Positions 6,724 through 7,274 of a DNA stretch of 7,274 bases are shown here, in pieces. The notes below the pieces were generated by a model. The model saw only the letters and a list, made by a program, of their open reading frames with translations, searched no databases and was not told the DNA's origin. Origin of the DNA: Opitutales bacterium (GTDB lineage Bacteria; Verrucomicrobiota; Verrucomicrobiia; Opitutales; UBA2987); NCBI GenBank assembly GCA_021772555.1, contig JAJFLT010000439.1, positions 1-7,274 on the forward strand, written 5' to 3'. Made by a program: the position numbers and the translations under genes. Every line of letters begins with the position of its first letter. Within the stretch, counting starts at the first letter, position 1.

Positions 6724-6838
6724 GGTGTCGGGGGGGGAAGGATTCAGGTGTCGGGATGCGGGATGGTGGAGGGGGAGAAGGTGTCAGGTTTCAGGTGTCA
6801 GGGGAGAAGGTTTCGGGTGTCAGGATGCGGGACGGTGG
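6724..6838. repeat. Degenerate GGTGTC(A/G)GG repeat cluster
   Basis: Five copies of GGTGTC(A/G)GG start at 6724, 6747, 6780, 6794 and 6816. A longer 27-base unit at 6743-6769 recurs at 6812-6838, matching at 24 of 27 positions with only transitions between copies. The copies are separated by GGGGAGAAGG-type purine runs, so the plus strand is almost pyrimidine-poor. The cluster fills most of the 130-base gap between the acetyltransferase stop and the oxidase start, and no convincing gene is encoded in it. Irregular spacing excludes a CRISPR array. It may be one member of a dispersed genomic repeat family. Confidence 0.8.
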
Positions 6839-6848
6839 GCGATGCTTT

Positions 6849-7274
6849 TTATTTTACTTGAATTTCCTGGTCGGCGAGGTTTTCGAGGGTTTGCCCGGAT
6901 AATTGGTTGATGATCCATTCCTTTTTCAATTTTGCGCCGAGACTGACGTAAAAGTCGATGGACGGTTGGTTCCAATCGAGAACGGCCCATTCGAAGCGGC
7001 CACAACCTTTATCACGGGCGTGCCGGGCGAGGTAAATGAGGAGCGACTTGCCGATGCCTTTGCCCCGATAGGCAGGCTTGACGAAGAGGTCTTCAAGGTA
7101 AATTCCAGGGCGACCAAGAAAGGTGGAGAAGTTATAAAAATAAAGAGCGAAACCAGCCGGTTGGCCGTCGTAATAAGCAATAACGGTCTTTGCCATCGGG
7201 TTCTCACCGAATAGATTTTTTCGCAATAGGGCCTCCGTCACGACAACCTCATGGAGCAGTTTTTCGTACTCCGC
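6849..7274 (-). CDS. GNAT family N-acetyltransferase, N-terminus beyond the window
   Basis: This is a partial gene: 141 residues and the stop are in the window, and the frame stays open to base 7274. A GTG at 7241 could be read as a start, but the preceding in-frame residues (AEYEKLLHEVV) are typical of this family near residue 20-30, so the real start is probably about 20 residues further, outside. Acetyl-CoA-binding motif A is clear: YLEDLFVKPAYRGKGIGKSL with the RGKGIG pyrophosphate loop. WNQPSIDFYVSLGA supplies motif B and the conserved tyrosine. The pattern is that of small diamine/spermidine acetyltransferase-like GNATs, which acetylate amines, but the substrate is not determined. It is on the same strand as the oxidase, separated by the repeat cluster. 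Confidence 0.9.
   Translation of the reverse strand, partial: AEYEKLLHEVVVTEALLRKNLFGENPMAKTVIAYYDGQPAGFALYFYNFSTFLGRPGIYLEDLFVKPAYRGKGIGKSLLIYLARHARDKGCGRFEWAVLDWNQPSIDFYVSLGAKLKKEWIINQLSGQTLENLADQEIQVK

Noticed and set aside
6724..6838. CRISPR array
   Set aside because: Repeats are 9 or 27 bases, imperfect and irregularly spaced, without unique spacers of constant length or cas genes.
6564..6910. Overlapping plus-strand open frames across the repeat cluster (about 110 codons each)
   Set aside because: They overlap the oxidase start and the acetyltransferase end on the opposite strand, and consist largely of repeat-encoded Gly/Arg/Val runs.

Overview
This window looks like ordinary chromosomal DNA from a free-living Gram-negative heterotroph. 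The clade cannot be fixed from the sequence. The carbamoyl-phosphate synthase small subunit reads, from memory of the family, closest to alphaproteobacterial forms (the GAIFWGRGVGA and TFTFPHIGNVGTN segments). The order amtB-then-PII, the mostly Shine-Dalgarno-poor starts and the SMP-30/MTOX genes would also fit Verrucomicrobiota-like or other environmental lineages. There are no rRNA, tRNA, CRISPR, transposase or phage genes.

Layout: carA (minus, 17-1216) is divergent from a nitrogen-control pair, amtB and a PII gene (plus, 1456-3212). The 239-base divergent spacer holds a good sigma-54 (-24/-12) promoter for amtB. Just upstream lie two nested dyads: a 16-base TGTTTA-N4-TAAACA palindrome inside a pair of perfect 12-base inverted arms, one of which overlaps the -24 element. 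After the PII gene come an AT-rich SAM-dependent methyltransferase (GTG start, 3301-4029) and a single-domain cupin (4064-4543), both on plus. The minus-strand genes then converge on the cupin: an SMP-30/gluconolactonase-type protein (4552-5514), an MTOX/sarcosine-oxidase-type flavoprotein (5561-6718), and a GNAT acetyltransferase (6849 to the right edge) whose N-terminus lies outside the window. A degenerate GGTGTCAGG-type repeat cluster (6724-6838) fills the space between the acetyltransferase and the oxidase.

How the genes work together: AmtB and PII form the standard ammonium-uptake module, in which PII binds the cytoplasmic face of AmtB under nitrogen sufficiency. carA uses glutamine amide nitrogen for carbamoyl phosphate, so the divergent spacer joins two nitrogen-related units. 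The minus-strand oxidase and SMP-30 gene are 46 bases apart and plausibly co-transcribed; their substrates are unknown. I find no convincing new multi-gene system. The items most worth a second look are the nested operator-like dyads at the amtB promoter, the repeat cluster with a C8 tract just upstream of the oxidase start, and the compositionally deviant methyltransferase.
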